DNA of 64,000 bases from Adiantum capillus-veneris (GCA_014529385.2 CM043955.1:140763640-140827639); one strand, 5' to 3'; shown: positions 45,241 through 57,630, counted from the stretch's first letter. Program-made: numbers and translations. The notes: generated by a model not told the origin, from the sequence alone.

Positions 45241-46801
45241 TCACAAAAATATGTATGAAACTGCAACTAGTATAGAGATTTGTTGGTAGATCTTTGAGCA
45301 TGCTTGAATAGATGATTTATCTTCATGTGGTATTGAATATAAGCATACTTTTGCCATTGTAGATTTCGGTAAAAGAAACAATTTTGAGATTAGTTTGAGG
45401 CAATCATTTATACATTGTCAGGCATTTTTTGGATGAAGATAGAGTCAGTGATCCATGCTAAAATGCTTGCTCACTAGCCTTGAGTACATAGATGTACATA
45501 ATGCTTTGAGTTTTTAGAGTGCTCTTGTAGAATTTATGTATAAAGTCTTGGTCCTGCTTAGTCATTTGCAAGAGTTTTGGATTGTTTGAACTTCTAAAAT
45601 GTGGTTTTCAATGAGTATTTTCAGTCATGCTTGATAGCCAGTGAATCGGACTCATACATCATGAGTTACATGCATTTGAAATGGGCGGTTCCTTACTTCG
45701 AAAGTGGGCACGGATGCATGCGAGGAGAGGCAAGTGGGCCAATTTTCTGGATTTAATTAGAAAATGTGTGGTCAAGGATTCTAGAAATATCCAAAGTGAT
45801 AAGCTCCAAGTCAGAGCTTTACAGCGTCGCATTTGGTGCTCGGAGTCACCCGCCAAGCCTCCACCAAGATTTCTCGGTGTGGGTGTTAGCAGTGGCTAGC
45901 ACAGGCTACACCGGTTATGCATCAAGCGGGAGATATGCTATGGATGTCACAATATTTTGAACACACTTTGTATAAGTCTTGGGCTCACTTGGAGTTCCAA
46001 AGTTGTATATGCTAGTAAACCCATAGTAGAAGGGATTGTGGTGAAAGCCTTTAAAAGGAAGCCTTTATGCAAGGAGGCTTCATTCTTGAGTATCCACTCT
46101 TGAGGATCCACTTTTGAGAGATCCCTCTCCCTTGAGTGTTCACTCTATGGCCTAGCCTTGAGCTTAATGCCCATGCTTGAGAGGCTAGTGCTAACCATTG
46201 TAATTAGAGTAAGCTATTCTTGATTAATCTAATCCTTATTTCACTCATTAGTCTCTTCTTCTCTACATTTCATTATGTCATGAAGTAGTATTACACTTTC
46301 ATTATTCTAGATTTGAGAGAGGTATGTACTTCTTTCTGTTAACCACTCCTATTCTTCTACAAGCATTTGATTTGTGATATTTAGCATCACTAATTAGGTT
46401 GATTAAGTTGGGTCTTAATCTTGTAATTAGTGTGTGTTCCCTATTGTTTGTTTGTGTGTACATAGGTTTTATGAAGCTCTAGCACCATTCACCTATTGTG
46501 TGTAGCTATTGATGAAGTGCCGTGATTGACATGTGGTGTACTTATCATTAGTGTGCTTGGGGTTTCTAGTCTATGGTAAGTCGGACTTCGGTCAACTTGA
46601 TGTGTATAGGAGTTGATTGATTAGTGATTAGATTAGGTTTAGAGTTATTCTTGCCATGGATAATCTATACTTGCATTGGAGAGGTGATCTCTTGAATCCT
46701 CTATTTCTATTCATCCGATGCTCGTGCTTCCATGCCCTAGCCGGGTTGCCGATCCACGGATTTGATAATTTTGTGCGGGTTGCGATTAGGTTGTCCAACA
46801 T
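45241..46801 (+). repeat. LTR-like region before the 46.8-kb gypsy element
   Basis: Contains a TTTAAAAGG box near 46050 and a CT/GA-rich transcript-like stretch, and ends 'gttgtccaaca' at about 46800, directly before gag sequence. That could be an LTR end joined to gag after deletion of the leader. The left edge is unclear. Confidence 0.35.
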
Positions 46802-47266
46802 TTGGTGAAAAGGCCCGCCACCTTCGAGGAGGCAATCGCCATTGCCAGAGAGAAAGAATTGAAAGCTCAAAAACTTAATGAATATGGGAAAGCGGTCCCT
46901 GAGCAAAATAATGGCAGCCAAAAGGAGGAGAATCAACCAAAAGCTGGAGGCCAACATGTTCAAAGGGCTGCTAATACCAAACAGTTACAACAAAATACGT
47001 AAGACATGGTGACCATGATGCAAGAATTGCGACTTAGTGTCCTTGGTGGTGGAGGTGGTCGTGGTCGTGGGTGTGGTAGAGAAATGGCTCAAGCATGTGA
47101 AGCTCAGCCTAATGCGAATGGTGGTCATAGACAAGGCGGTTTTGAGCCAAAGAGAAGGTTCATCCCCACTTGTTATAATTGCGGTGAACTTGGTCATATT
47201 AGCACTTATTGTTCAAAGCCAGCAAGGATGGGAGGGGATATTCCCACTTCCTCAACAGATTCCTAA
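46802..47266 (+). pseudogene. gag end with zinc knuckle
   Basis: The frame 46802-47002 ('PATFEEAIAIAREKELKAQK') is the end of the gag core. A stop at 47000 is followed by 47006-47266 with a Gly/Arg-rich run and the CCHC knuckle 'CYNCGELGHISTYC'. The N-terminal part of gag is missing. Confidence 0.75.
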
Positions 47267-47699
47267 CAAAGCTAATGATTATGCATTGGATATATGAGGA
47301 GATCAAGGTACTGGACAGGAAAATCAAGCCTCAACCTTGGGTGGTCATGAGGGTATTATGCGGGTTGAAAAGAAAGACGCAGGTGTGTTGCCAATAGGCA
47401 AAAGAGAGAGGGAAGGCTATGCAGCACCAGGGCCTAGCAGAGAAAGAAAGGGAAGCAGAAGGAGGGTAAAGATGCAAAAGCCAAGAGAAATAGAAAGCCT
47501 CGTAGACAATTTGAAGTGGCAGATTTGCCTTTCGGAGAAGGCTAAACAGCTTACAGTTTGAAGGAAATCCTGATTGGGAGAAAAGTGGATTGTACTTTTG
47601 GACAGTTGATGAATATGGTGCCCAAACTTAAAAGGTAGTGGAAGTAATTAGTGAATCCAGAAAAAGAGCCGAAGCATGGACAAGTCAGAGTGTTGTCTA

Positions 47700-48104
47700 T
47701 GGGAGAGTGACCCGACATCTGTCATGTGGTGCATGCTTGGCACAGAGGTGTGGGCATGGGAGAAGCCTACATTGATGGAGGTGCTCAAGTTTGTGTGATC
47801 ACACAGTCATGTGTGGAGAGATTAGGTCTCATTATATGTGAAACGCTCTAGATTTTGGTTTCGACTGGCAAACCATGCCAAGGTAAAATGTTTGGGGATG
47901 ATCAATAATTTGGAAGTTGAAGTCGTTAATGTGAAGGTTATGGTGAACTTTCATGTTATGCCAGCTGGTCTGGGAGCTTTTTCTCTCATTTTGGGACAAC
48001 CTTGGTTGAGAGCTATTGTTGTCGTGCAAGATTGGCGCAAGGGCACAATTGGTGTGCATGACAAGAAGGGTGAAAAGAGAGTGTTTGATATGACTACCAA
48101 ATAG
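47700..48104 (+). pseudogene. Aspartic protease of the 46.8-kb gypsy element
   Basis: Near 47764 the sequence reads 'GEAYIDGGAQVCVITQSCVE' (D-G-G in place of D-S/T-G). The frame 47838-48104 gives 'MINNLEVEVVNVKVMVNFHV' and 'SLILGQPWLRA', the second half of the domain. The two lie in different frames. Confidence 0.7.
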
Positions 48105-48217
48105 CCTATGGCACTTGAAGATGTGAGTGAGAATGATGAGTCCGAAACTACCAGTGTGATGATAGTCTTGAAGACTTAGAAAGTAGTAGTACTTCGAGTT
48201 CCAGTGATGAGGGTGAA

Positions 48218-49612
48218 GTGTCATTTTTGTTGCTAAACGAGGAACAAAAAGAAATTAGTGAAGTGTTGCAAGTATCAAGGAATATAAATGCTTCAAGCCG
48301 TTTAGAGAAACTTGAAGAGTTTATGCAACCTAAACAGGAACTACCAGTGAAGAAAGAGTTGATCCAAAATATGTTGAGTATTGATTTGACACAAGGAGAA
48401 AGAAAGGAGTACTTAGCAATGTTGGACAAGTTTCCAAATCTTTTCATTACCTCATATCAGGAAATAAGGGGTTTTGTTGGGGATCCTATGAAAATTGAGC
48501 TAGTTGAAGGAGCAAAAGCAATCAAACATAAATTAAGAAGGATGGGCAAGGAGCAAATGAATGCTTTAAAGGAAGAAGTGGATAAGCTTTTGGATGCAGG
48601 GTTCATTGTTCCAGTGGATAATGATGAATGGGTGAACCCTGTAGTAGTCACCCCAAAGAAAGACGGATGGTTGAGAGTTTGTGTCGATTACAATGTGGTG
48701 ACCAAGAAAGATCCTTACCCTTTGCCTTTTATTGATCAATTGTTAGATGTAGTGGCTGGTTTTGAAAGATACGGTGTGTGTGATGGGTATTCAGGATACT
48801 TTCAGCTTATCCTTGCTCTTGCAGACCGAAAAAAGACTACTTTTATCACGCCATGGGATTGTTTCTGCTTTTGTTGCCTTCCTTTTGGGTTGACAAATGG
48901 GTCGGGAGCATTTGAAAGGAAAGTGGATTGGGTCCTTACCCGTTCCTTGGAAGGTTTGTCAAAGGGTTCATAGATGATTTTTGTGTATATAGTTCAAGGA
49001 AAGAGCATGTTCAAAAGCTTGAAATGACTTTTGCAAGGTATGATGAATGGGGGGGCCAGCTTAACCCTAAAAAATGTCATTGGCACAGCCACGGGTGAAG
49101 CTTCTTCGACATGTTATTTCACAAAATGGAATTGAAGAAGATCCAGAGAAAGTGGAGGCTTTGTTGTTACTGTCATACCCAAAAGATACCAGATAGTTGG
49201 CCACTTTCATACAAAAAGTTAAATATTTGTCTCGCTTCATATCTTTGGCATCATAGCTATTGTATCCATTGCAACAAACAGTTAAGAATGATCCCTTGGA
49301 GTGGTTTCATGACTGTGACGAGGTTTTTGATAGAGTTAAAGAGGTTTTGAGTACGCTCCCCATTATGCAGGCTCTTGATTGGGAAAAGGAGTTTTATGTT
49401 AACCCATCAGTGGGAGATGATGCTATTGGAGCTATGTTATTACAAAGGGGGAAGAAATCTCAGTATATGAAGCCTGTTCATTATGCTAGCAGAGTGAAGA
49501 CTCCTCATGAAAGAGATTGTTTTTGAGATTGAATTGGTGATGACCAGTATGGTTTATACTTGTAGACGATTCAGACACTACCTGCTGAAGAAATCCTTCA
49601 CCTTTCTCACCA
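48218..49612 (+). pseudogene. Reverse transcriptase and RNase H, cut by element B
   Basis: 48218-48973 holds 'VVVTPKKDGWLRVCVDYNVV', 'YGVCDGYSGYFQL', 'LPFGLTNGSGAF' and, in the next frame, 'FIDDFCVYSSRKEH' with both catalytic aspartates. 49260-49526 is the RNase H start ('KEFYVNPSVGDDAIGAMLLQ', 'PVHYASR'), followed by 'CRRFRHYLLKKSFTFLT' in another frame. The homology ends exactly at 49612, where element B begins. The rest of RNase H is not found to the right of element B. Confidence 0.8.
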
Positions 49613-49656
49613 CATTAGGAGAAATTTGGACTCACTTTTGGGCCCTGTAAGAAGTG
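49613..49656 (+). repeat. Element B left terminal repeat
   Basis: CATTAGGAGAAATTTGG, then CTCACTTTTGGGCCCTGTAA. It aligns with element A left end with a 2-bp insertion and a few substitutions, including the shared 'GGGCC' and 'TAAGAA' that follow. Confidence 0.75.
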
Positions 49657-49933
49657 CCACGTCGGCTTAGAGAGAGAAAATGAAAATGTTAAATTGTGCA
49701 TTTTATGTGATACTTTTCTGCGCAATCAAAAGCCAAAATGACATTCTTTGGTAGGTAGCCGCCGTCTTTATCATTCTTATCCTTCGTTCTCTTGTCAGGA
49801 ATCCAAGTAACCGTATGACTAATGATTTGAAATGCCAACTTACAAGAATTCCCTCCATAAACATAAGCCACACGAACTCTATCAACTCTAAACTTGAGAA
49901 TATGGCCTTCCCTCCCAAAACCTGAGATATTTC

Positions 49934-52443
49934 ATGAGTTTCGAGTCTCCGTCTTCTTCTCTATCAACTCTAGGAATGGAGAACGAGTCTTTTCTTGATG
50001 AAAACACTAATTTGAACTTGCAATCCTCAGCCCCTTCATCTTTAACACTTACCCAAAGAAAGAACACACATCATCTTCATGTTGATGTATTGCAAGAGTA
50101 CGCACCGTTGCAGAAACGTAGGAGGGAGTCTTTCTTGTTTCAACGGGAGAAAGAACTTAGAAGGACAAACAAGGAACATCATTTGGATTTGTGGACCGAT
50201 GGGTTTATTTATCCAAAGGATCCTACGACAAATGCGCCACCTCCCTTTGCTAATATCACTAACCTCTTACATTTCACAGGCGATGGCAAGAATGGGCTAT
50301 TAGGATACACCGAACATTTGGAAATGAGAGGATTGAATGCGGAAAGGCAAAGAAACTTCCTGGCGATGGAGAACATGCAGCTGAAGAAACTTAATGAAGC
50401 ATGCTCTCAAAAGATTTCATCAAACAGAGAGACAATCCAAGGCCTTGGGAAGAAGATCACAAGTTTGCGAGAGAAAGACACCGTGCTTGGTAGTCGGAAA
50501 AGAAAACGAGATCTGTGCAACATTGAGAACATGAAGGTTGGTAGTGGTGGCCTGAAAAAACGAATACGAGCTTTAAGGTAACTCAAAGTTTGTTTCTTCA
50601 ATGTGCTTCATTAAGAAATGGATACCCTTTACTATACATGATCATAACGCATGGTGCTTTTTTGGCAGGTCTTTACTGCATCCAAACTCGAACGGTGCAC
50701 GCTTCAATGCCGGAGTGCATTACAACCATCTAGTTCCAAATGGGAGGCTACTTACCTCCTTCATGACGAGAATCAGCTGGAACCAATGGAAGTGCAAGCA
50801 ATACTTGATGAGAGTGGCATCTCACAGATGGGATACATGGAACTCTTCAAAGCATTAGCTAAAAAGTATCAAAATAAACTACAGAGAGGATCATTGCTAC
50901 CAAAGCGATCACATGTAAAGGCTACTCGTCGACACGTAAATGATGAGGTGTTTGAGAAACTTGGGTCACCGTTCCATATTGAAGCAACATTCTTAGGCAA
51001 GGGCGGTAGAGAGGTATAGTTTAACGAGCACAACAACCTCTTCGTTGATCTTGAAGCATTGCAAAGGCATGTAGTTCACTTCTTTGACATCAGTCAAGAG
51101 GAGTGCGGTGGGGTTCTCAAGTTTGTTTTGAAGCTCGACGAGTGCGAGGTCTTGAAGAACAAGAAGCTGGAGAGAGTCACCATTACCCTGATGAATAGAG
51201 CTCTGGATCCATCAATAACGAAAGAGGATCCATGATACTTCAGCGTGCAATCCGAAAACAACATTCTAACTCTAGGATCATTTCAGGTATACTTCGTTCA
51301 CTCTATGATAACAAAAATATTGATTATTTGGTTGTTGATTTTGTGTAATCGTTTTTCACTGCAGGTTGATAAGGAAAATTTTGAAATCCTCGATTGGGTT
51401 TTTAGTCAAACCCAAATTCCTTCTATCATCATTGAACAAAGAAACGGAGCCGTTCTTTCAGTGGAAGGATTCGGTGACTACACAATGGAATGGCACATGG
51501 CAGGTGACCTAAATAATCTTAAGTGTATGTACAACATAACACATGGAGCAGCTGTGGCAAATCCATGCTTATATTGCATGGCTGATGCACAATCTCTTGA
51601 GAGTGTGCAATGGAATAGAGCTCCCAACAGACATCTTCAAGATAAGACTTTTAAACCAGTGCTGGATATTCCTCTAAGTAGAGTGCACGTCTGTACACTT
51701 CATGCACTCTGTTGAATAATTGAACAGGTGGTTCATTTGTACATTGTTTTGCATGGACATTAAAGCCAGAGAGTGAGTCGAAAAGAGTGATCAAAGCATT
51801 AGAGGGAGTGCTCTGAGACATTGGTTTGCATGGAGGCAATGTAAAAATCGAAGAGGACCCTAAGATGTCTCAAAGTCAGTACAAGGTATCGAGAAAAGCA
51901 TCAATAGGCGGAGTGAAGGCAAGAAGGTTTCTTGGGTTTAGCCTCAAAGATGCAGATAGAGAAGAAAGGAGAAACATGCTCAACAAATGGAGACAGTTAC
52001 ATAAAGTGGTTAAAGACAATGCTGGTGGTGGTGGGGCAGTCTAGAATCACAAGGCAAATGTGTAGAAAACACTAAATAAAAATTTCCATTACATTGAGTA
52101 GCATTCTTGGGACCAAAGTAAGCTCACATCATTTCAAGAAGCCTTGCTGGATTGGAAAAAGGCTTACCTTACAGGGTGGGGTGGGCAACATATCACACAT
52201 TACATGGTGGGTTGGCATTCTATGTATACAAAACAAATTTTTAAATTGTACTCTACTGACCATTTTGTTTTATTTCAATACAGCACATACTGTTCAACCA
52301 TGGTCTATATTTTTCCAAGACATACGGCTCACTATCAATATGGTCCACACAAGGCATGGAAAAAACCCACTACATGGCAAGAACAGGTTATTTTAAGCAC
52401 ACTAGACATGGGGGAGGAAAACAAAAGGCCAATAGCCTATTAG
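49934..52443 (+). pseudogene. Decayed transposase of element B
   Basis: Exon 1 (49934-50577) is intact: 'HHLHVDVLQEYAPLQKRRRE', 'LDLWTDGFIYPKDPTTNAPP', ending 'GGLKKRIRALR'. Exon 2 (50669-51286) has a frameshift near its start, TAG at 51017 and TGA near 51233. It retains 'FHIEATFLGKG', 'FVLKLDECEVL' and 'ERVTITLMNRAL'. Exon 3 (from 51365) has 'EWHMAGDLNNLKCMYN', 'NPCLYCM', 'RVHVCTLHALC', then TGA at 51713 and more breaks, and 'GLHGGNVKIEEDP', 'GGVKARRFLG' to 52044. 52144-52443 continues past where element A stops ('GWGGQHITHYM'), with a likely further intron. Shared exon borders with element A confirm the gene model. Confidence 0.75.
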
Positions 52444-52610
52444 AGTTACACCAATGGACTTATAGACGACTAATTCATAGAGCAAGGCAGAAGGAACTTC
52501 TTAAGAGTTCATAAATTACACGATCTTTACAACACATCCGCAAAGAGAAGAAACAGATGGCTTGGGGAGCTTCAATTGCGGCGGAGCGCCATGCGAGGTG
52601 GTGGCGACGG

Positions 52611-54473
52611 TCACGAGTCAGGAGCAGGAGAAGATGCACCTAAGCCCATTGTTTTTATCCTCTTCAATGCACCTCCTTCTTCCTCACTTTGTACCTCTTC
52701 GATGTGCAAGCTCTGTAGACGAGCTCGTTCCTCTGTTGATGGCAGCATCCCCACGGGCATCAGGCGTTTTCTTTCCCTCAAAAACAACCGCTTGTTGTAT
52801 GGATCTAAGCTTTCCGGGTCTTCAACCACTGTAGCCAGAGCCTGAGCTGTGTAGGACATGAAATAGGGGGCTCTAAGTGCTTGGCACCCATACCCAATGC
52901 CAAATACCCATAGAGCAAACTGTTTCTCAATCAGAATTAGTCTTTTTGCGTTTAGTGGGAGGGGGTGCCCACCACACAATCTTGTAATAACTTTCATTGC
53001 AAACAGTGGGAACTTTGCATTGTCATCGGAGTATTCCTTGTGGTATATTATGATCTACATAAAAATTGTAATGAATTTATGGGCCGTAAGTGAGATGAGT
53101 ACAATTGCCAAGTACTTGAATTGTTTCTACAAACCTTTTTGTGGTTGAAACACCTGATGTAGTGAGACAAGGCCGCATCCTTGCGTTGGACTCTAGTGAC
53201 AAGCCCTTGCCGTGAGCCTCCCGCCCTTCTAAGGAAACTATCGTCATACACTAGCACCTGTCAACAGAAAATGATCATGATATTTTATCACTGGGCCATC
53301 TCCAATACCATCTGAATGCACGACAAAAGATACCATCTGATTCTCGTCCATTTCCAGCATCGACCTCCCCCACAAGTGAATAGACTGACTATTCATTACC
53401 TGATCTCTGGGTGCCACGAGCCTATCCATGTTTTCCAACCCGAGTTGTTTTGTTGTCGATTCAAACTGCTCATTTGTTGGCAAATTGGCCTCTCCAGACT
53501 TCGCTTCATTGAATGTATCTTTGATCAGTTGCCACCCTGAAGTGAAGTGTGAGTCGCGGACACCTGTCTCGGCAATAAGATGTTGGTCCACTCCATCATC
53601 ATCCACAAACCCCATGTCTGCCTCACAAAAATTTGCAATTGCAGGTAGGCAGTAGTCCTCTCGTATATTGAGCTCATGCATGATATCTATGAGCAGAACA
53701 TAGTGGGTGTCACCCACCATAGCAAAGCTGGGAGCACAATTCAGAGGCAAAGTCACTTCCTTACTTGGACTTTCTTGCTTGCACCCTATTGCTGCACCCG
53801 CAAGAGAAACAAGAGTTAAGCCCGCATCAAATGTTTCCTTTAGTACCTCTACCCACTCCTCTTCTGGGTAGAACTGCACCTCCACATTCTCTACCTCTTC
53901 CTCCGACGCCAATGGACAACTACCGAAAGTTGTTGACTGGGATGTCTCTGACTCACCATCCGTTTGCAAGTATAAGTAACAGACAAACCCGTGGTAGAGT
54001 TCCACTAAGTGACACTTTTTGAAGTGCTTCATACACCTATCTTGTACAAGCAGTGCATTGGAGGGACACTTTTCTAAACAGCAATTCAATCTCCTTGAAG
54101 CACTCTTGTTAGGGTCGAGGTCGGCTGGGTGCACATATCTCATGCCATCAACTGTCATGGAATTGTCACAAGTGACTGCCTCATACTGTTGCAAAGGGGT
54201 GTGTACGTACTCAAATGAGCAATCTATAATCCTCTGTATAGAAAACTCTGCATTAAACATTCCTGATAGTTCTGGTGCACGGTGATGAGCATGGGCGTTG
54301 TATAAGAACATGAATAGTTTTTCTTCACATGTATCCTTGCTCACATCTGTCTCTAGGACTATGATCCCCATGACTGAAAGAAAAAGCAAGCCAAAACTAT
54401 TTGGTGTCATAACCAAGCGAACATTGAGCCTCGAGTACCCCTCAAGGTCTCTTTTCGCTTGGTTTTGTCCCAT
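52611..54473 (-). CDS. Convergent gene of element B, long intact ORF of unknown function
   Basis: The main frame 54473-53244 codes 409 residues with no break. A likely intron ends at an acceptor (TTTTCTGTTGACAG, minus strand, near 53258), giving 'VLVYDDSFLRRAGGSRQGLV' (53257-53048), and a further exon 52997-52611 ends 'LKRIKTMGLGASSP'. It contains Cys/His-rich 'LNCCLEKCPSNALLVQDRCM' and 'HFKKCHLVELYHGFVCYLYL', then an acidic stretch and 'SFAMVGDTHYVLLIDIMHEL'. I recognise no family and see no clear similarity to the convergent gene of element A. The annotated ATG lies inside a partial unit of the 98-bp repeat array, so the true start may be the next Met. Confidence 0.5.
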
Positions 54474-54875
54474 GCTCTAATGTCATAAGAGGTGACGTCA
54501 GTTGAGTCAGAACCAAGCGACTAGGGGCCCCAAGAATCTCCGAAGGGCCCTATTCGCTTGGTTCTGTCCCATGCAATAATGTCATAAAAGGTTACGTCAC
54601 TTGAGTCAGAACCAAGCGAATAGGGCCCCAAGAATCTCGTAAGGCCCCTATTCGCTTGGTTCTGTCCCATGCGCTAATGTCATAAAAGGTGATGGCTCTT
54701 GAGTCAGAACGAAGCGAATAGGGGCGCAAGAATCTCTGAAGGCCCCTATTTGCTTATTTCTATCCCGTGCGCTAATGTCATAAAAGGTGACCTCGCTTGA
54801 GTCAGAACCAAGCAAATAGGGGCCCAAGAATCTCCGAAGGGCCCTATTCGCTTGGTTCTGTCATGTGACCCAAGC
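54412..54875. repeat. 98-bp tandem repeat array, each unit a hairpin
   Basis: Four units start with TGTCATAA at 54481, 54580, 54678 and 54776, with a partial unit before them. Each has inverted arms 'aaccaagcga(a)tagggg' and 'cccctattcgcttggtt' about 20 bases apart, and each has the bZIP-type site TGAGTCA. Unit 1 also has TGACGTCA. The array lies upstream of the minus-strand gene of element B. Confidence 0.85.
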
Positions 54876-55200
54876 ATTTGGAACAGGTGGATAAGAACAG
54901 AGCATTTAATGTTATCAATGATAGATTTATAGGCCTATTCACTCACATAATGAGTAATTATTCCAACCATCTCGTTTGAGACTTTTCATTTTACCCTAAC
55001 GCAATGGCTTCGGTGCGCACACAGTTAACATCACACAGGAAGGGGGGAGAGGTAGGGAGAAAGAACTTGTCTCTGCAATATCCAATGGCACCAAGTTGGA
55101 TGGTGATGTTGCGGGCCACAGACAGCAAGAACCAGAAGGTGGCAATGGCGATGGCGACGCGGCATCAAAGGACTCGACCCAGTGGAGGTCGCTGAACGCT
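54876..55200. other. No gene recognised
   Basis: A short frame at 55004-55195 runs into the tandem repeat. I see no family similarity and no inverted repeat that would mark the end of element B. Confidence 0.35.
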
Positions 55201-55563
55201 GGATCATGAGAGGTGGCCAAGGGGAAGAGCACAGAAAATACAAAGGCAACAGTGATCTATTTGTTCTACTTGGACATGGAGATGGTGACTGCAAGGGCGA
55301 TTGGCACCTGACTCTCAAATCAGGATTACGAGAGGTGGCCAAGGGGAAGGGCACAAAAAATGCAAAGGCAATGGCAATCTGTTTGTTCTACTTGGAGATG
55401 GAGATGGTGACTGCAAGGGCGATCGACGTCTGACTCTAAACGCAGGATCACGAGAGCTGGCCAAGGGGAAGAGCGAAGAAAAGGCAAAGGCAGTGGCAAT
55501 TTGTTTGTTCCACTTGGAGATGGAGATGGCGATTGCAAGGGCGATTGGCGCCTGTGTGACCCT
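55201..55563 (+). repeat. 122-bp tandem repeat, three copies
   Basis: Units begin 'ggatcatgagaggtggcc' at 55201, 'ggattacgagaggtggcc' at 55323 and 'ggatcacgagagctggcc' at 55444. Each contains 'ggagatggtgactgcaaggg' or a close variant. Because 122 is not a multiple of three, no single frame stays constant, which argues against a coding repeat. A 13-base A run follows at about 55578. Confidence 0.85.
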
Positions 55564-55860
55564 AAACGGTCACTCACAAAAAAAAAAAAACAACACAAAA
55601 CCCCTCAAACACCCATCCAATGGGCTATTGCATCACTCTTCAACTCGGTAATTTCTTTGACGATATGATGGTTTCCCCCAACTTCATCACCCCTATCTGA
55701 TGCAAACAAAAGACTACGTCTCTCCCATCGCAATTAATCGCCCTAGATTCTAGCAGAAGCAAGCTTCTTTGCAACACCTCTCCGCAGTGGTTGATTCGTC
55801 TTGCCTCACCTACGACTACCGTATCGCCAATACCATCACGTAATTTTTGCATACTACATC

Positions 55861-57331
55861 ATGCCAACCCCCGATGATTCTTTGCTGCTTGACCCACTCT
55901 CTACCAATCAACAGATCGAGCTTCTCCAATAGGAAGTTCAAGAGCTCCAAAATCAACTTGCTGAACGCGAAAAACACGACCACGATGCTGAGCTCAATGA
56001 CGAGCACCTTGCCAAAATTCTCAAGGCCACCTTTGACAACCAAGCCAATTGCAAAGAACAAAAAATCAGTCGTCGTGCTTTCACTTTTGCTCGCTACTTT
56101 GGCCATAAAATTGGTATCATCGTTCTTTCTTGGCTTAGTCAATTTGATGATTATTTTGCGGACAAATCAATCTTCCAAAAGGACAAAATTAAGTGTGCTA
56201 TGAACCACATGACCGGTAAGGCTTTGCTTTGGTGGAACGTCACTCACAACATCACACAATGCCCAGTCACTTGGCTCGAATTTCAAAGCCAAATCAAGCA
56301 CAACTTTCTCCCACCGCAATTCCACTTGCAGGCTCGACGTGCCTGGTCTGCTTTCTCTTGGATCAAAGGTGAGACAGTGAGTCGGTACACTGACAGATTT
56401 TGGCAACATTTGCTACTCCTACGCATGATGGAGGATGTTCCTGAAGATACGCTTCAAATCAAGTATGAAGATAGACTTCAATGCGGTATTCAAGCCAAGC
56501 TCCATTGTTTGAAGCCGGCCACTCTCTACAAAGCTATTTCTTATGCACATGATGCTGAAAAGGAGATCAATTCGATCACACATATGCTGCAAGTTAATCC
56601 ACCGCGACACCACCCACCTCCTTTCAACAATTTCTCGCGCTTCAACAATAATCGCAGGTATAACCCCAATAATTACCAGACACCACGCACTTGCCATTTT
56701 GCACCTGCACGTGCTTTGACTGCTCCATGTCTTACACCACCTCCATGCACTGTCTTTAATTCTTGTCCACGACGTCGTACATTTGGACAAACACCTCATA
56801 ATTTTTCATCTCCACCGGCTACACACGTCATGGCACCTCTTACAAACAATCATTCTCAAATAGTGTGTCATTGTTGTCATAGACTTGGCCATGTCATGGC
56901 CAATTGCCCTCTCAACCACCAACATCCCAATCAAGTGGCTCATCTACATACTCTTGATACGAATACGAAAATCTATGATGACTGGACTACCAATCCCTCA
57001 CCTGATGCTCTCCCTACTGCCAATGCCATAGGTACTCCTATTACTCTACACTCTCTGTTGTTGCGAATGACTGCTTCTATACACGATACAACAATGTCTC
57101 TTTTGCATGACGACGGCGGTACACATGATTTTATTTCTGAATGTCTTGCACACAAATTACAATTACCTAAAGTAAAATCACCCTTTAAAGTGAAGACTGC
57201 AATCCAAGGTACACGGTTTAATGTTATTTACATGGTTCATGATGTTGAAATCACTTTAGACGCATACACCCAAAAGCATAATTTTCTCGTTGCACCCCTG
57301 CAATCCACCGATGTAATTTTAGGTATACCTT
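55861..57331 (+). pseudogene. Gypsy gag-protease gene, left part (split by copia)
   Basis: The ATG at 55861 opens a frame that reaches the copia insertion with only one stop (TAG at 55930-55932, codon 24). It shows a coiled-coil-like N-terminus, the gag core ('MTGKALLWWNV', 'RYTDRFWQHLL'), a Pro/His-rich linker, the CCHC knuckle 'CHCCHRLGHVMANC' and a protease with 'LLHDDGGTHDFISECL' (D-D-G/G variant) and 'DVILGIP'. The reading frame resumes at 62235. Confidence 0.8.
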
Positions 57332-57555
57332 TGTTGGAATTAGGGTTGTAGAGAAACGCACACAGCTTGGAGAAGATGAAGGAAGCTTAAGGCACACAAT
57401 AGACAGTGTGTTACTTAGTGTGAAATGGAAAGATAGATAGCCCTAGAGTGATGGGCTATATACAATGCTCGGGGGAAAAACCCTCCTAAAGAGGGAAAAA
57501 ATGCCACGGTGGTCCTAGTGTGTTCACACATCACTACCACATGTATATGGTAACA
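57332..57555 (-). repeat. 3' LTR of copia element
   Basis: TGTTGGAATTAGGG ... GGTAACA, matching 62003-62229 apart from a few substitutions and short indels. Confidence 0.92.
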
Positions 57556-57630
57556 AATCCCCCCTGGAGTGATGCGATGAACGAGAGCTGGCACATGAGT
57601 AAAGGGAAGTGCCATGCCCTGAGGACATGA

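Larger units (their letters stand above)
49613..54875 (+). mobile_element. Element B: relative of element A
   Basis: Starts inside a gypsy RNase H with CATTAGGAGAAATTTGGACT, clearly related to the element A inverted repeat, and carries the same three-exon transposase gene plus a convergent minus-strand gene. It has no histone, protease or phosphatase sequence. I could not find a right inverted repeat or the rest of the interrupted RNase H, so the right end (given here as the end of the 98-bp repeat array) is a guess. Confidence 0.65.

Noticed and set aside
54996-55598. Overlapping minus-strand frames with Ser/Pro-rich sequence
   Set aside because: They are shadows of the 122-bp tandem repeat and shift frame between units.
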